Part shown: in pieces, positions 50,681 through 61,150 of the stretch
Position numbering within the stretch: position 1 is the stretch's first letter
Layout: each line of letters opens with the position of its first letter
Assembly (NCBI GenBank): GCA_030737835.1
Contig: CM060856.1
Coordinates: forward strand, 11,982,777-12,046,776
Reading direction: 5' to 3'
Source: Acorus gramineus
Taxonomy: Eukaryota > Streptophyta > Magnoliopsida > Acorales > Acoraceae
Length of the DNA stretch: 64,000 nt
Notes under the pieces: model-generated
Database searches by the model: none
What the model was told of the DNA's origin: nothing
Seen by the model: the letters and a program-made list of their open reading frames with translations, nothing else
Translations under genes and position numbers: made by a program

Positions 50681-51499
50681 TTTATATGAGTAAATATGGA
50701 TATTTATAATAACCTTTAGGAGAGAGCATAAAGCTTTTCTAATGTATGCTTCTGGCATGAGACATTATTAATGCATAGATACTCCATAATTTTAAAATGG
50801 CATATGTTGAGATATGTATCTTCAGTAGACTTCTTCTGGATCTACATGAATACAATGCATCGTTGATACAAAATTTTGTATCTCTTGATAACATGATATC
50901 TGCCCTTCTGGAGCCTTGGTACCAAAAATAATATTATCATTTGCATTAATTAATGTTAAACTCAAAAAATAAGATAAATATGAAAGTAAGAAAAATGGAT
51001 TTTAGATAACAAAGAAAAAGTATAATTATAAAAATTATAAAAGTCTCATCGTACATCAGGTACGTGACCATATTTTTAAAGCACAAAATACATAACAATC
51101 ATTTTTTTTTGTGTTAGGGGTTTGTTCTGCAATTTTCCCTTCAATTATACTTTTGTTTAATACCAAATCACTTCTAGTGATTTGAGATATTTTACAAACT
51201 CTGATTGTTGTGCTTTCTCAACTATATAAATCATGATCTCATCATTCATGACCACAACTTCCATGGCGAACATAAAATAAAATGCATTTACTTCGGGTAA
51301 TGATGCTATGCCATTGAGTTGAGTTACATGATATTGTAAAAAAAAATCGTTGTTCGGCAACGAGAATATATAAAATTAATGCTCTCAATATTGCTACAAC
51401 TGGAGCATATTTGAGGCATAATGGCCGGTGGACCTTTGTCAATGAGGTATTAATCTTTAAATCCTCTTCATTATGATGATGATGGTGAAATCTAATCAT

Positions 51500-52130
51500 A
51501 ATTTACATGTTCCTGCTGGGATACATGGATCTTCTTCTTTTTTTTATTTATTAATTGGTCCTTCAAGGACCCAAAAAATATATCATATAACTTTTGTTTG
51601 GTCCTACAGGGACACGAACAATCATGATTTTTGTATAGTCCTTTAGGGATAGAACAAAATAAAATTTTACATGTTCCTGCTGGGATACATGGATCTTTTT
51701 TTTTTATTTATTTGGTCCTTCAAGGACCTCAAAAATATATCATATAACTTTTGTTTGGTCCTGGTCCTACAGGTACACGAACAATCATGATTTTTGTATA
51801 GTCCTTTAGGGATAGAACAAAATAAAATTTTACATGATCATTCAAAGATTCATATAATCATAATTTTTGTACAGTCCTTCAGGGATAAAATAAAATAAAA
51901 TTTGTATGATCCTTCATGGATACAATATAATCATAGTCCTTCAGGGACATTTTTAATCATATCTTTTACATGATTCTTTAAGGATCCATGTAATAATTTT
52001 TGTAGTCCTTCAGGGATAGAATAAAATTTACATGGTCTTAATTGGAACACATTATTCATAACTTCTACATGGTCCTTCAGGGATCCATATAATTACAATT
52101 TTTGTATGATCCTATAGGGACACGTGACAT
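51500..52130 (-). repeat. array of short gtccttcagggac-type palindromes in the copia leader
   Basis: About fifteen to seventeen variants of a 13-15-nt imperfect palindrome (gtccttcaaggac, gtcctacagggac, gtcctttagggat, ggtccttcagggatcc) occur every 30-45 bases, separated by AT-rich words such as ataaaattttacatg and aatcatgatttttgtat. It lies between the 5' LTR and the remaining pol. It encodes no clear protein. Confidence 0.75.
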
Positions 52131-52791
52131 TGTATATTTAAAATGAATTTCAAATCAAATATAAATATCAAATTAATTGATATTTGGGAGAACTTCTGGT
52201 TCTACACATAGATATATAATATTTAAATTTTAATAAAAGATGACAAACATGAAACAGTTACACGAAAAATAAATAATCAAATGATAGATGCCGCATACTG
52301 TTGCATGAGAAAATTGCATACTAGTTTTCATAAATTAATCATATCATAATTAAAATGTATATGTGACAAAGTGCATCTTCATAACAATATGTGAAAGCTT
52401 AAAATTCATGTATTTATTTAAATACATAACATAGTGCTTGAGATAACAATTTTAATAATGAGAGATCGATTCATTTCTCTAAATGAGAAAATAATGAAAA
52501 ATAATCAAGCTGTCAATTCTTATAAGCATTACATATTTTCTGGTTAGCATGCATATATGAGATGATCTCAAATACCATTGAAGAAAGAATATGCAGCAGA
52601 CCAACTAACAGAAAATATTGGCCATGAATAAACATGTAGCCTATATGATGAAATCAATCTAGATGTTAGGATCCATAGCCAAGATATCATTCACCTGTGT
52701 AGTCTTCTTACACCACCTACCAAAATCAAATTGTAGAATACAAACCCTTTGAGCATTTGAAATGGATGAGAGCTCGATCGTGCTGATAACG

Positions 52792-53105
52792 TGTTGTAAA
52801 CTAAATAGAATATGATATATAAGAGTATATAAACAAAGCACACAAGTATATAGAGAAGAGAAGTAGAGAGAGATTTCTTATTCAATATTTGTTGGTTGTG
52901 GAATACATGAGAAACCCATCTATTTATAGGGTGCATAGAGGAATCCCAAAGGTGGGGAGTTACAAGTCTATAGAGGTGAGGGGGCAGTTAGTGGGGTGAT
53001 TAAGATAGGAGGGTTATGGAGTTGAATGAGGGGGTTATGGGGTTGAAGAGTGGGGGAGGTTATGGGTTAGAGAAGTGGTGGTTATCCACCACCATATTCA
53101 CAACA
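52792..53105 (-). repeat. 5' LTR of the copia element
   Basis: 314 bp, same ends as the left LTR. The TATA-like box CTATAAATAG is at 52920-52929 on the minus strand. Differences from the other LTR include a small length change at the 3' side and a few substitutions. Confidence 0.9.
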
Positions 53106-53110
53106 AATAT

Positions 53111-53379
53111 ATATATATATCGGTTTTTAATCAGGATTGACAATGTGTCCTATAATTGAGGACTCATGTTAGCCTCTGATCGAATACTAACTCGAATGTG
53201 GCACCGACCGTGAATCCTGCCGCGTGCCGTGCTATCAGTAACCAAACACAACCACTCTTGTAATTATCGTCAAACCCAGGGGTTTTTTTATAAAGAATCC
53301 ATCTCTATAACGAGCTCCAGCTTCTTCTCCGTCTCTCGTCACACACACATTGTCGGAGTTGCTCACTGTTCCACTGAAA
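53111..53379 (+). promoter_or_regulatory. upstream region of the DJ-1D gene
   Basis: Between the copia element and the DJ-1D start codon. A TA-rich tract lies directly beside the target duplication. A CT-rich stretch (53310-53345) just before the ATG is typical of a plant 5' UTR. Assigned by position. Confidence 0.4.
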
Positions 53380-56300
53380 ATGGCGAAACCGAGATCCCTA
53401 AAATCCGTTCTGATTCTATGCGGAGATTACATGGAAGACTACGAGGTCACTCTCCATACCCTAATTTTTCTATTATTTATTGTTCTACAAAACCTTAATT
53501 CATCATAACATGTTTGATTTTGTATCAGGTGATGGTCCCCTTCCAGGCCCTCCAAGCCTACGGAGTCTCCGTCGACACCGTGTGCCCCGGAAAGAAATCC
53601 GGCGACGTCTGCCGCACGTCCGTCCACCAGTCCTCCGGTCACCAGACCTATTCCGAATCCCGAGGCCACAACTTCACCCTCAACGCGAATTTCGAGGAGG
53701 TCGACGTCGCCGGCTACGACGGCCTCCTCATCCCGGGAGGGAGGGCCCCCGAGTACCTCGCGATGGACGGCTCGGTATTGGACCTGGTGAGGCGTTTCTC
53801 CGATTCGCGGAAGCCGATCGCCTCGATCTGCCACGGACAGCTGATCCTGGCCGCGGCAGGCGTCGTGAGCGGGCGGAGGTGCACGGCCTTCTCGGCGGTG
53901 AAGCCGGCGTTGGTCGCGGCGGGGTCGCACTGGGTCGAGACGAAGGGGACGACGACCAAGTGTGTCTGTGATGGGAATCTGGTGACGGCTCCGACGTATT
54001 TGGAGCATCCGGAGTTTATTAGGTGCTTCGTGGGGGCGTTGGGGGGCGTTGTGACGGGGGCGGATAAGCGGATCCTCTTCCTTTGTGGGGTATGTTTGTT
54101 GGTTTTCAATGATTTTTGTTCCATCTTTTCTTTTTTTTTCTCCTGCTTTGCATGTAGTTGCACTGTTTGTTATAATGACGTCCTTTGAAAGGTAACAGTT
54201 ACGCAAATTAATATAATAAACAAAATTGTTATTGCCTATGATAGAGCTTCAGATTTCTAAACTCTTTGATGAATTTTTCATTTGTCATAACTTATACATA
54301 TAAATTCAGTTCATACATAAAATTGTGAATCTAATTTAGTGACTTGATTACGGAGGAGGAATTTATTTCATGAATTTGCAAAATGTCCAGTTAGCAGGGT
54401 CATGTCGTAAAAATGGACTTTCTGATGTATATGATTCTCTTAGCTGTCGAATTGTAATTGCCAGCAGAAGACTTTTGATAAAGTTATCTCAATTTAATTA
54501 GGGACCAGATGAAATTTACCCAATAAAAGCCAACATTAGAAACGTTTTGGTAAGTCTATGAATTTGTTTTTCCCCAATCCCTCCCCGACAACATATTCAC
54601 AGATTCCACACCCAAAATAAACTTCACCCAATGTCGTAAAAGAGATACTATACTTCATATAGATCAACCTCCCTGTGAAAATTTTCTCATTCTGTGAGCC
54701 AAATCACCCAACACTGCTTGAGGAATGGAGAGATAAATTTTGTTTTCTTGCTTCAAGCACCTTTTCCTTTAAAACCACGCCCCCATGCCACAGCACTTCT
54801 CCTCCAGATCTCTCTCCTACACTCAAACTGAAGAACAACAATTTTGCATGATGTGCCCCTAGTTTAGTAGTGCCTACCTCTTCGGTTGAGTGACAATTCT
54901 TTGAGTGACAATTCTTTTGGTCAATGCTAAACTTGTTCCCTCAAATTGTTCATTTGTTGGACAGTGTTGGTAATGTATTCACTATATAAATAAATATTTG
55001 CTTATAAAGATTATAGGATACGAGTTACTATCAAGTATGGTGTGTTCTTCATTATCTTAAATTTTATCTGTTTTCTTATTGACCCTGGTTTCTTAAAATT
55101 TAGTTTTTGACATTGCTGAAGAAAAATTTGATGTAAATTTTAATATATTTCAATTTGTTCCTTATGTTTGTATAGGAAAATGCAGACAAACTTTGCATTT
55201 GTCTTCTGCTTGAGTGTACTGAATACCTGTCTTTGTTAACAAATGGTTTTCTTTTAAGCATTGCATCACCTGGCCTTTCCAGTTTCCTGAAATTTTACTT
55301 CTTGTTGGAAAAGTTGAACCACTCTGCTACAACTTATACAGAATTCTAAACCACTTCCAAAAAGAAATCTTCAGGATACTCCAAAGTCCAAACTCCACTT
55401 GTTTTCAACTAACATTCTAGTAAAGCTCATCTGTATGCGAGTTCTCCAGAGATCTGTGCCACACTAAATTTTTCAGGTAATAACACTGGTGGTTAGACCC
55501 GTTAAATGTAAAACTTTTGTGTGATACCAAACATGAAGTGGAAATGCGCCCGAATTAGCTGGTAAAAAGGATTCCCTGTTATATTGTCATTGTGATCTTG
55601 TGATCTCAATATATATATCTTTTTTTTCAATTGAGGGCAGGATTACATGGAAGATTATGAAGTGATGGTTCCATTCCAATCATTTCAAGCTCTCGGTTGC
55701 CTGGTCGATGCTGTTTGTCCAAAGAAACGAGCTGGTGAAAGCTGTCCGACAGCCATCCATGATTTTGAGGGTGATCAAACTTATAGTGAAAAGCCAGGTC
55801 ATGATTTTACATTGAATGCGACTTTTGAGGATATAGATGCTTCAACCTATGATGCACTCGTGATCCCTGGAGGCCGAGCACCTGAATACCTTGCATTGGA
55901 CGAGGAAGTCCTTGCTCTGGTGAAGGAGTTCATGGATAAGGGAAAGCCAGTGGCATCCATTTGCCATGGGCAACAGATCTTATCTGCTGCGGGAGTTCTA
56001 AAGGTGATTTCCACATGGACTTCCATAGTGTGTGCAATTTCTGGCTATAAATGCATCTTGGATTTGATGTTTATAAAGATTTTCTCGTTTATTGAAAGAA
56101 TTATTTGTCTGATTCAACATCAAATCTGATAGGCTGAACATGGAACCTTAATGGACACTACTATAAATTTATCCTATGTTTTAAACCGATGGATGATGTT
56201 GGTCCACCTAAGTTCTCTTAACACTCCAACGGTGTCTATAGATAACTAAGAAGACAATTGTGTTCATAAAGCTGCTTAGGCTGATTGTGGCTAATCACTT

Positions 56301-56515
56301 TCTTTTACCCATCCTTATAGGGACGGAAATGCACAGCTTATCCTGCGGTGAAGCTGAATGTTGTACTAGCAGGAGCAACATGGTTGGAACCAGACCCAAT
56401 AGATCGCTGCTTCACTGATGGTAATCTGGTGACAGGTGCAGCTTGGCCTGGCCATCCGGAGTTCATCTCCCAGTTGATGGCATTGCTCAACATCAAGGTA
56501 TCGTTTGCAAGTTAG
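53380..56515 (+). CDS. DJ1D: tandem-domain DJ-1/PfpI protein, DJ-1D type (glyoxalase III family)
   Basis: Four exons join to 394 codons plus stop: 53380-53445, 53529-54089, 55641-56003, 56321-56515. Two DJ-1 domains lie in tandem. Domain 1 has GDYMEDYE with the likely catalytic Glu19, PGGRAPEYL and the nucleophile Cys123 in ASICHGQ. Domain 2 repeats these with [16 protein letters not shown] and Cys317 in ASICHGQ. The family (Arabidopsis DJ-1D, At3g02720 by memory, 388 residues) converts methylglyoxal to lactate without glutathione. The 1.55-kb second intron falls exactly between the domains, just before DYMEDYE, and the first intron falls just after the equivalent DYMEDYE of domain 1, as expected after internal duplication. 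Exon 2 is very GC-rich, while exon 3 is not. Confidence 0.94.
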
Positions 56516-57391
56516 TATGCTTGTATATGTACTTTGGGAGCCCCCTTCATATAATATGGCTGTTGTTCTACCTTGCCGTGCTACTTTGGGAGTCCCACTC
56601 ATGTAAATGAACGAGTAATCTTGGACTCCTCTTTTGTAATGTTTGATAATATATAGCCCTGTTATGTTTGGTGAACACCCATTACTGGTGTTTTTGGTGT
56701 CAGGCTTGTTATATTTTCTCTATTATGGTTCTTCACATTTCCTCAGCAGACAGACCTTTATTATTAAATTTTATTCTACAACCACTGGAATGTTGTTTTC
56801 ATCCCATACTAAATAATTTTTGTCTAAACTACACACGCATGTAACTGTGCAAGATAAAAACCCCTTCTTCATATTTGATGTGAGAAAATTGTGCTCCATC
56901 ATCAAGGGGGGAACAACAACTTTGTGAACTTGCTGTCTCCAGCTTCTCATGGACCACAGAAATATACATTTTACAGTGTTCCATGCTTCTATTACACTTC
57001 TGAAGGGCCTGTTTTTTGGTTTTCACTAGAACTTTCGGAACCGTTTTATGTGCATTAGTTGATTTAATATTGATCTCATATTAGTCAATGCCCTTGTATC
57101 ACTGTGAAACTAATCATGCTTTATGGTATGCTGAGTGGAAGATGAATTGGTAAAGCATTCTGTTACATCCCATTCAGTAAACACTAACAGGGAGTTTTAT
57201 GTAAGAGAAAAAGCGTGGGAGTATCTAGTTGTAAATTTGTTTGAGATATCCCCATTAAATTCAGTGGTTATTCCAACTGCCACGTGTGTAACTCTGAGTG
57301 GTTCTTAAGATACCCCAACCGTGAGAGCTCTCAAGTTCGGGATAAGGTATATATAAACTTCATCCACACCTCTGTTTTTCATTTTCTTCTA
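56516..57391. other. DJ-1D 3' flank and PPR gene promoter region
   Basis: No extra gene is supported. The left part is the probable DJ-1D 3' UTR. The right part contains a TATA box at 57348-57357. Confidence 0.5.
57348..57357 (+). promoter_or_regulatory. TATA box of the PPR gene
   Basis: TATATATAAA sits 35-44 bp upstream of the chosen ATG at 57392. It implies a very short 5' UTR, and it argues against the earlier in-frame ATG at 57284, which lies upstream of the box. Confidence 0.6.
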
Positions 57392-59206
57392 ATGGCGATA
57401 TCGATCCCAGACTGGTCGATATCGTCGGTTCGGTGTCACAGAACCCCTTCCATAACCTTAATAATCTCCATCTCCATCACTCGCACATCCGTGCCTCCAT
57501 GGATACACCGTTCTTTCATCGTCGGTTGCTCCCACTCGCGGTCGTCTTCTCCTCTGCTCGAAGAGGACTCCTCCCAAGAGATCCGCATCATCAAAATTCG
57601 TCGGAATTTACCATCCCAAGCAACAACCTCTGTGGATGAATTGAATGAACTCATATGTAAATTGAGCAAGGATTCAAGGACTGAAGCTCTGGCCTTCGAG
57701 TACTACAAGAAGGCGAGGGAGGAGAAGACGTTCCGACCGGAGCCGCAGACACTGAAGCGAATGATCAGGTACTTGATCAAGACCAAACAGTGGGCTTTGA
57801 TCCCCGCATTCTCTGAAGATCTGGTAATCTTCGATGTCGTCGGTGAAAATTCGACTTGTTCCACACTGATCAGCAGCTGCATCCGGTCTCGGAAGTTCAA
57901 CCTTGCCGAATCCCTGCTCGCGATCTTCAAGTCCGCCTCAGCGTACGCTTCTGCAATGAAGGGCTATAACTGGCTCCACATGTACAGCAGCACTGTCACT
58001 GCGTATGAGAAGATGAGGGTCGCTGGGGTGGAACCGGACTCTGGGTGCTACCGCCGAGTCATGGAGGCTTACTGGAAGACCGGCGATGCGGAGAAGACGC
58101 TCTCTGTGTTTCTTGAACTACGTCGGCGCGGACTGAATTTGACAACCCAGATGTATTTGATGCTCTGTGATTCACTGGGGAGGTCAGGGAGAGCCGCAGA
58201 AGCCCTGAATTTCTTCCGGGAGATGACCCAGACAGGGGTCGCGGTGGACACCTCGATTTACTCTTCGTTGATCTGTTCTTTCGCAGGCATCGGCGAGGCG
58301 AAGACAGCAGAGGATCTCTTCCACGAAGCGAAGGAGAAAGGGATGCTGAAAGACCCGGTCGTGTTTCAAAAGCTCGTGCGGATGTACGTTGAGGTGGGCA
58401 CAGTGGAGAAGACTCTGAGAGCGGTGAAGGCGATGGTGGAGATGGGGATGGAAGCCACGGACTGCGTGTTGTGCGCGGTCATCAACGGCTTCGTGAAGAA
58501 GAGGACTCTCAGAGCCGCGGCGAAGGCGCACGAGGAGCTGATCGCGATGGGGTGCAGACCGGGTCAGGTCACGTACGCGTCGATCATCAACGTGTACTGC
58601 AGGCTGGGTCTGTACGCGGAGGCGGAGCGCGCGTTCTCGGACATGTTGGGCCGGGGGTACGACAAGTGCGTGGTGGCGTACTCGAACATGATATCGATGT
58701 ACGGGAAGACGGGGAGGCCGAGGGAGGCGATGAGGCTGCTGGCGAAGATGAAGGAGAAGGGGTGCGAGCCGAACGTGTGGGTGTATAATTCGCTGCTGGA
58801 CATGCACGGGAGGGCGATGAATCTGAGGCAGGTGGGGAAGCTGTGGAAGGAGATGAAGCGGAGGGGGGTTGAGCCGGACAGGGTGAGCTACACGAGCATG
58901 ATAGGCGCGTATGGGAAGGCGAGGGAGTTCGAGGAGTGCGTGAGGTATTATGAGGAGTTTAGGGGGAACGGGGGGGAGATCGATAGGGCGATGGCGGGGA
59001 TTATGGTCGGGGCGATGTCGAAGGGGAATAGGGTCGATGGGTTGATTAGGCTTTTGCAGGATATGAAGGCGGAGGGGACGGAGATGGACGTGAGGCTTTA
59101 TAAGTCAGCGGGGAATTCGTTAAGGGATGCGGGGCTTTGGGGGCAGTTGAGGTGGTTTGAGGAGAGCTTTGGAGGGGTTGAGAGGGGATTGAAGGTCGAT
59201 AGGTAG
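57392..59206 (+). CDS. P-type pentatricopeptide repeat protein, intronless
   Basis: Single exon of 604 codons plus stop, starting MAISIPDWSISS. An in-frame ATG at 57284 would add 36 codons, but it lies before a good TATA box. The first ~60 residues are rich in serine, threonine, isoleucine and arginine with few acidic residues, as in a chloroplast or mitochondrial transit peptide. From about residue 100 on, about eleven ~35-residue PPR motifs follow, for example VEPDSGCYRRVMEAYWKTGD, CRPGQVTYASIINVYCRLG and CEPNVWVYNSLLDMHGRAMN. No E, DYW or SMR domain follows, so it is a P-type protein, expected to bind specific organellar RNA and affect its stability, splicing or translation. The 3' half shows an extreme preference for G in third positions. 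Confidence 0.9.
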   Translation: MAISIPDWSISSVRCHRTPSITLIISISITRTSVPPWIHRSFIVGCSHSRSSSPLLEEDSSQEIRIIKIRRNLPSQATTSVDELNELICKLSKDSRTEALAFEYYKKAREEKTFRPEPQTLKRMIRYLIKTKQWALIPAFSEDLVIFDVVGENSTCSTLISSCIRSRKFNLAESLLAIFKSASAYASAMKGYNWLHMYSSTVTAYEKMRVAGVEPDSGCYRRVMEAYWKTGDAEKTLSVFLELRRRGLNLTTQMYLMLCDSLGRSGRAAEALNFFREMTQTGVAVDTSIYSSLICSFAGIGEAKTAEDLFHEAKEKGMLKDPVVFQKLVRMYVEVGTVEKTLRAVKAMVEMGMEATDCVLCAVINGFVKKRTLRAAAKAHEELIAMGCRPGQVTYASIINVYCRLGLYAEAERAFSDMLGRGYDKCVVAYSNMISMYGKTGRPREAMRLLAKMKEKGCEPNVWVYNSLLDMHGRAMNLRQVGKLWKEMKRRGVEPDRVSYTSMIGAYGKAREFEECVRYYEEFRGNGGEIDRAMAGIMVGAMSKGNRVDGLIRLLQDMKAEGTEMDVRLYKSAGNSLRDAGLWGQLRWFEESFGGVERGLKVDR

Positions 59207-59910
59207 GTGAGTCTGAACTCTGAAGGGGGGATGGTTCGTAGGAGAGATGTGAATCTCTGGATGTACATTTTCGAGATTTCGTTCTTGTTTCATTTCAACT
59301 GCGACCTCATTGGAATTCCAACTTTTTTTTTTTTTTTTTTTGTCTTGGTATTCTATGACAGAATTTCATGTCTGGAATTCAATTTATTAAGACTCCGTTT
59401 TGATAAGCGACACAGGTTATTTCAAGAATGAGAAATAAATTATTTTATGTTTAATTGTGTTTTTAATTTTTTTTTCATTGAAAAATTTACTATTGAAGTT
59501 TTTATTGTTGTTTGATTAACTATAAGACGTGCATAAAAAATTAGTAAAATATCGATAATGAATAATAAAATATTAAAAAATGAGTTGATATGTGATTCTT
59601 AAAAGTGATGATACTTGACATGTGGAATTGTGGACACCTCTTGTATTGGTGGAATAATTTGCGTGAAATAATTCAATTTCATGGAAGACTTGAAATATCA
59701 ATTTTAACTTATTCTTATTTATTTTGGTAAAGTTATACCCATTTTTTTTCTCTTAAATAAACATTTTTTTATTATTTATTTCTTTTTATTATTCCCTTTT
59801 CCTTCTCAGTTCCACTATACTGGCTAAATGTTTTTTTTTTTTTATATATAGTAAATTGTAGTCATTTCTATTTCAATTCCAATCGAATAAAATAAACAAT
59901 GTCCGAATAG
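59207..59910. other. PPR 3' flank and AT-rich spacer
   Basis: No gene is supported. T-runs occur at 59323-59341 and 59829-59842. Confidence 0.5.
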
Positions 59911-60348
59911 GGAAAAATAGGGGTGGTAAACGAGCTGAATGAGTCGAGTTTTGACCTGCTCAGGCTCGGCTCATTTAGCAGCAAGCTCTGCTCGGTTCGG
60001 GACTGAGCTTCATTTCATGTTCAAGCTCGACTCGTTGGGCTCGTGAAAAGCTCGGTTGAAGCTCGGCTCGACTCGTTTGTTAAACAAGCCAAGCCGAAGC
60101 TCGAATTAAGGCTCGGCTCGGACTCGTTTAGCTAAAAAAAAAAACTTTGTTTAACATTTGAGAAGTCACATTTCATAAATCATAACACCTTATACATGTG
60201 AAAATAACATAAGCTTGGGCTCGGGCTCGGCTCGGGCTCGGCTCGTTTACAAACTGAGCTTTAAAAATTGTTCAAACTCGACTCATTCAGCTTTAACCGA
60301 GTCGAGCCCGAGCTGCTCGGCTCGTTTACCAGCCCCAAGGAAAAATAG
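59911..60348. mobile_element. MULE-like MITE with 10-bp target duplication
   Basis: The 10-bp word ggaaaaatag occurs at 59911-59920 and at 60339-60348. Between them the element starts gggtggtaaacgagc and ends gctcgtttaccagccccaa, near-perfect terminal inverted repeats. The inside is filled with ctcggctcg-type subrepeats and the core aagtcacatttcataaatca. About 418 bp with no coding capacity. Nine-to-ten-bp target duplications are typical of Mutator-like elements. Confidence 0.8.
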
Positions 60349-60453
60349 ATAATAAAAGAGTAAAAACAAGAAAATAAGAAAAAAACCAGCCACTCAGCAC
60401 AAACATAATAGGGATATCCCGGACTCATCGGACTTAGTAGAAGAGGCTTCGAC

Positions 60454-60899
60454 CGAGCACAAGCAGGACACCGCTACACGTCGCCACCTGGAACATAAGC
60501 CATAATCCGACACTCCTCCTCACTCAATGAAATGCTCGTCACCCCCGCAAGTCCCACACCCCAAGCACAAACCGGACACCGCTACTCGAAGGCCGCCACC
60601 TGGAACCTAAGCCATAATCCAACACTCCTCCTCGCTCAATGAAATTCTCGTCGCCCGTGCAAGTCCCACACCCCAAGCACAAGCCGGACACTGCTACCCG
60701 AAGGCCGCCACCTGGAACCTAAGCCATAATCCAACACTCCTCCTCGCTCAATGAAATTCTCGTTGCCCCTGCAAGTCCCACACCCTAAGCACAAGCCGGA
60801 CACTGCTACCTGAAGGCCGCCACCTGGAACCTAAGCCATAATCCAACACTCCTCCTCGCTCAATGAAATTCTCGTCACCCCTGCAAGTCCCACTCCCCA
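60454..60899. repeat. 112-bp tandem repeats, four units
   Basis: Units begin near 60454, 60563, 60675 and 60787 with (a)agcacaagccggacactgct and contain gccgccacctggaacctaag and cactcctcctcgctcaatga. The later three are almost identical with a 112-bp period; the first is shorter and more diverged. GC-rich compared with the surroundings. Confidence 0.9.
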
Positions 60900-60954
60900 A
60901 TCTCGGAGAGTTTGACTGCCTTCTTAGCACCTCAAGATAACTCATTTTTCAAAA

Positions 60955-61150
60955 GAATGGCGAGCGGAGGTGGTCAATGGACGATGATGAGGTGGAAACG
61001 GGACAGAAGGACGGAGCGGGAGCGGCTAAGGGACACCTCTTGTTTTTGGTGTCTATAGAAGGGGCATTGGAGCAAGGAGTGTCGGGCCCAATGATGTGCA
61101 GGTGGTGCAAGCGGACGGGGCACAGAGACTCAGAGAGGCGTTTTGTCCGG
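60955..61150 (+). pseudogene. double zinc-knuckle (CCHC) relic
   Basis: From 61041 one frame reads CFWCL-stop-KGHWSKEC, a perfect CX2CX4HX4C spacing with a stop inside. From 61097 a second frame reads CRWCKRTGHRDSERRFC, close to another CX2CX4H knuckle. The frames differ, so a frameshift lies between. The fragment is GC-rich and adjoins the 112-bp repeats. Such paired knuckles occur in retrotransposon gag and in plant CCHC proteins. Origin unknown. Confidence 0.5.

Larger units (their letters stand above)
47364..53110 (-). mobile_element. Ty1-copia LTR retrotransposon, degraded
   Basis: Two LTRs (47369-47691 and 52792-53105) start TGTTG and end CAACA, bounded by the 5-bp direct repeat AATAT at 47364-47368 and 53106-53110. 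Orientation is minus: the right LTR is the 5' LTR. On the minus strand AAGGGGGAG lies directly before the 3' LTR and serves as polypurine tract. Next to the 5' LTR the minus strand reads CGTTATCAGCACGA, in primer-binding-site position. Pol retains integrase-end linker, reverse transcriptase and RNase H (47933-50269) with frameshifts. Gag, protease and most of integrase are not recognisable in 50270-52791. The LTRs are alike but differ by small indels and substitutions, so insertion is not extremely recent. Confidence 0.92.

Noticed and set aside
51157-51499. Possible gag remnants of the copia element.
   Set aside because: No zinc knuckle or recognisable gag wording; too short and overlapping in two frames.
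57284-57391. Upstream ATG extending the PPR protein by 36 residues.
   Set aside because: It lies before a clear TATA box, and the extension does not resemble a transit peptide start; the ATG at 57392 is preferred.
60454-60899. CRISPR-like or minisatellite gene array.
   Set aside because: Units are 112 bp with no short repeat/spacer pattern, and the setting is a plant nuclear genome; kept as a simple tandem repeat.
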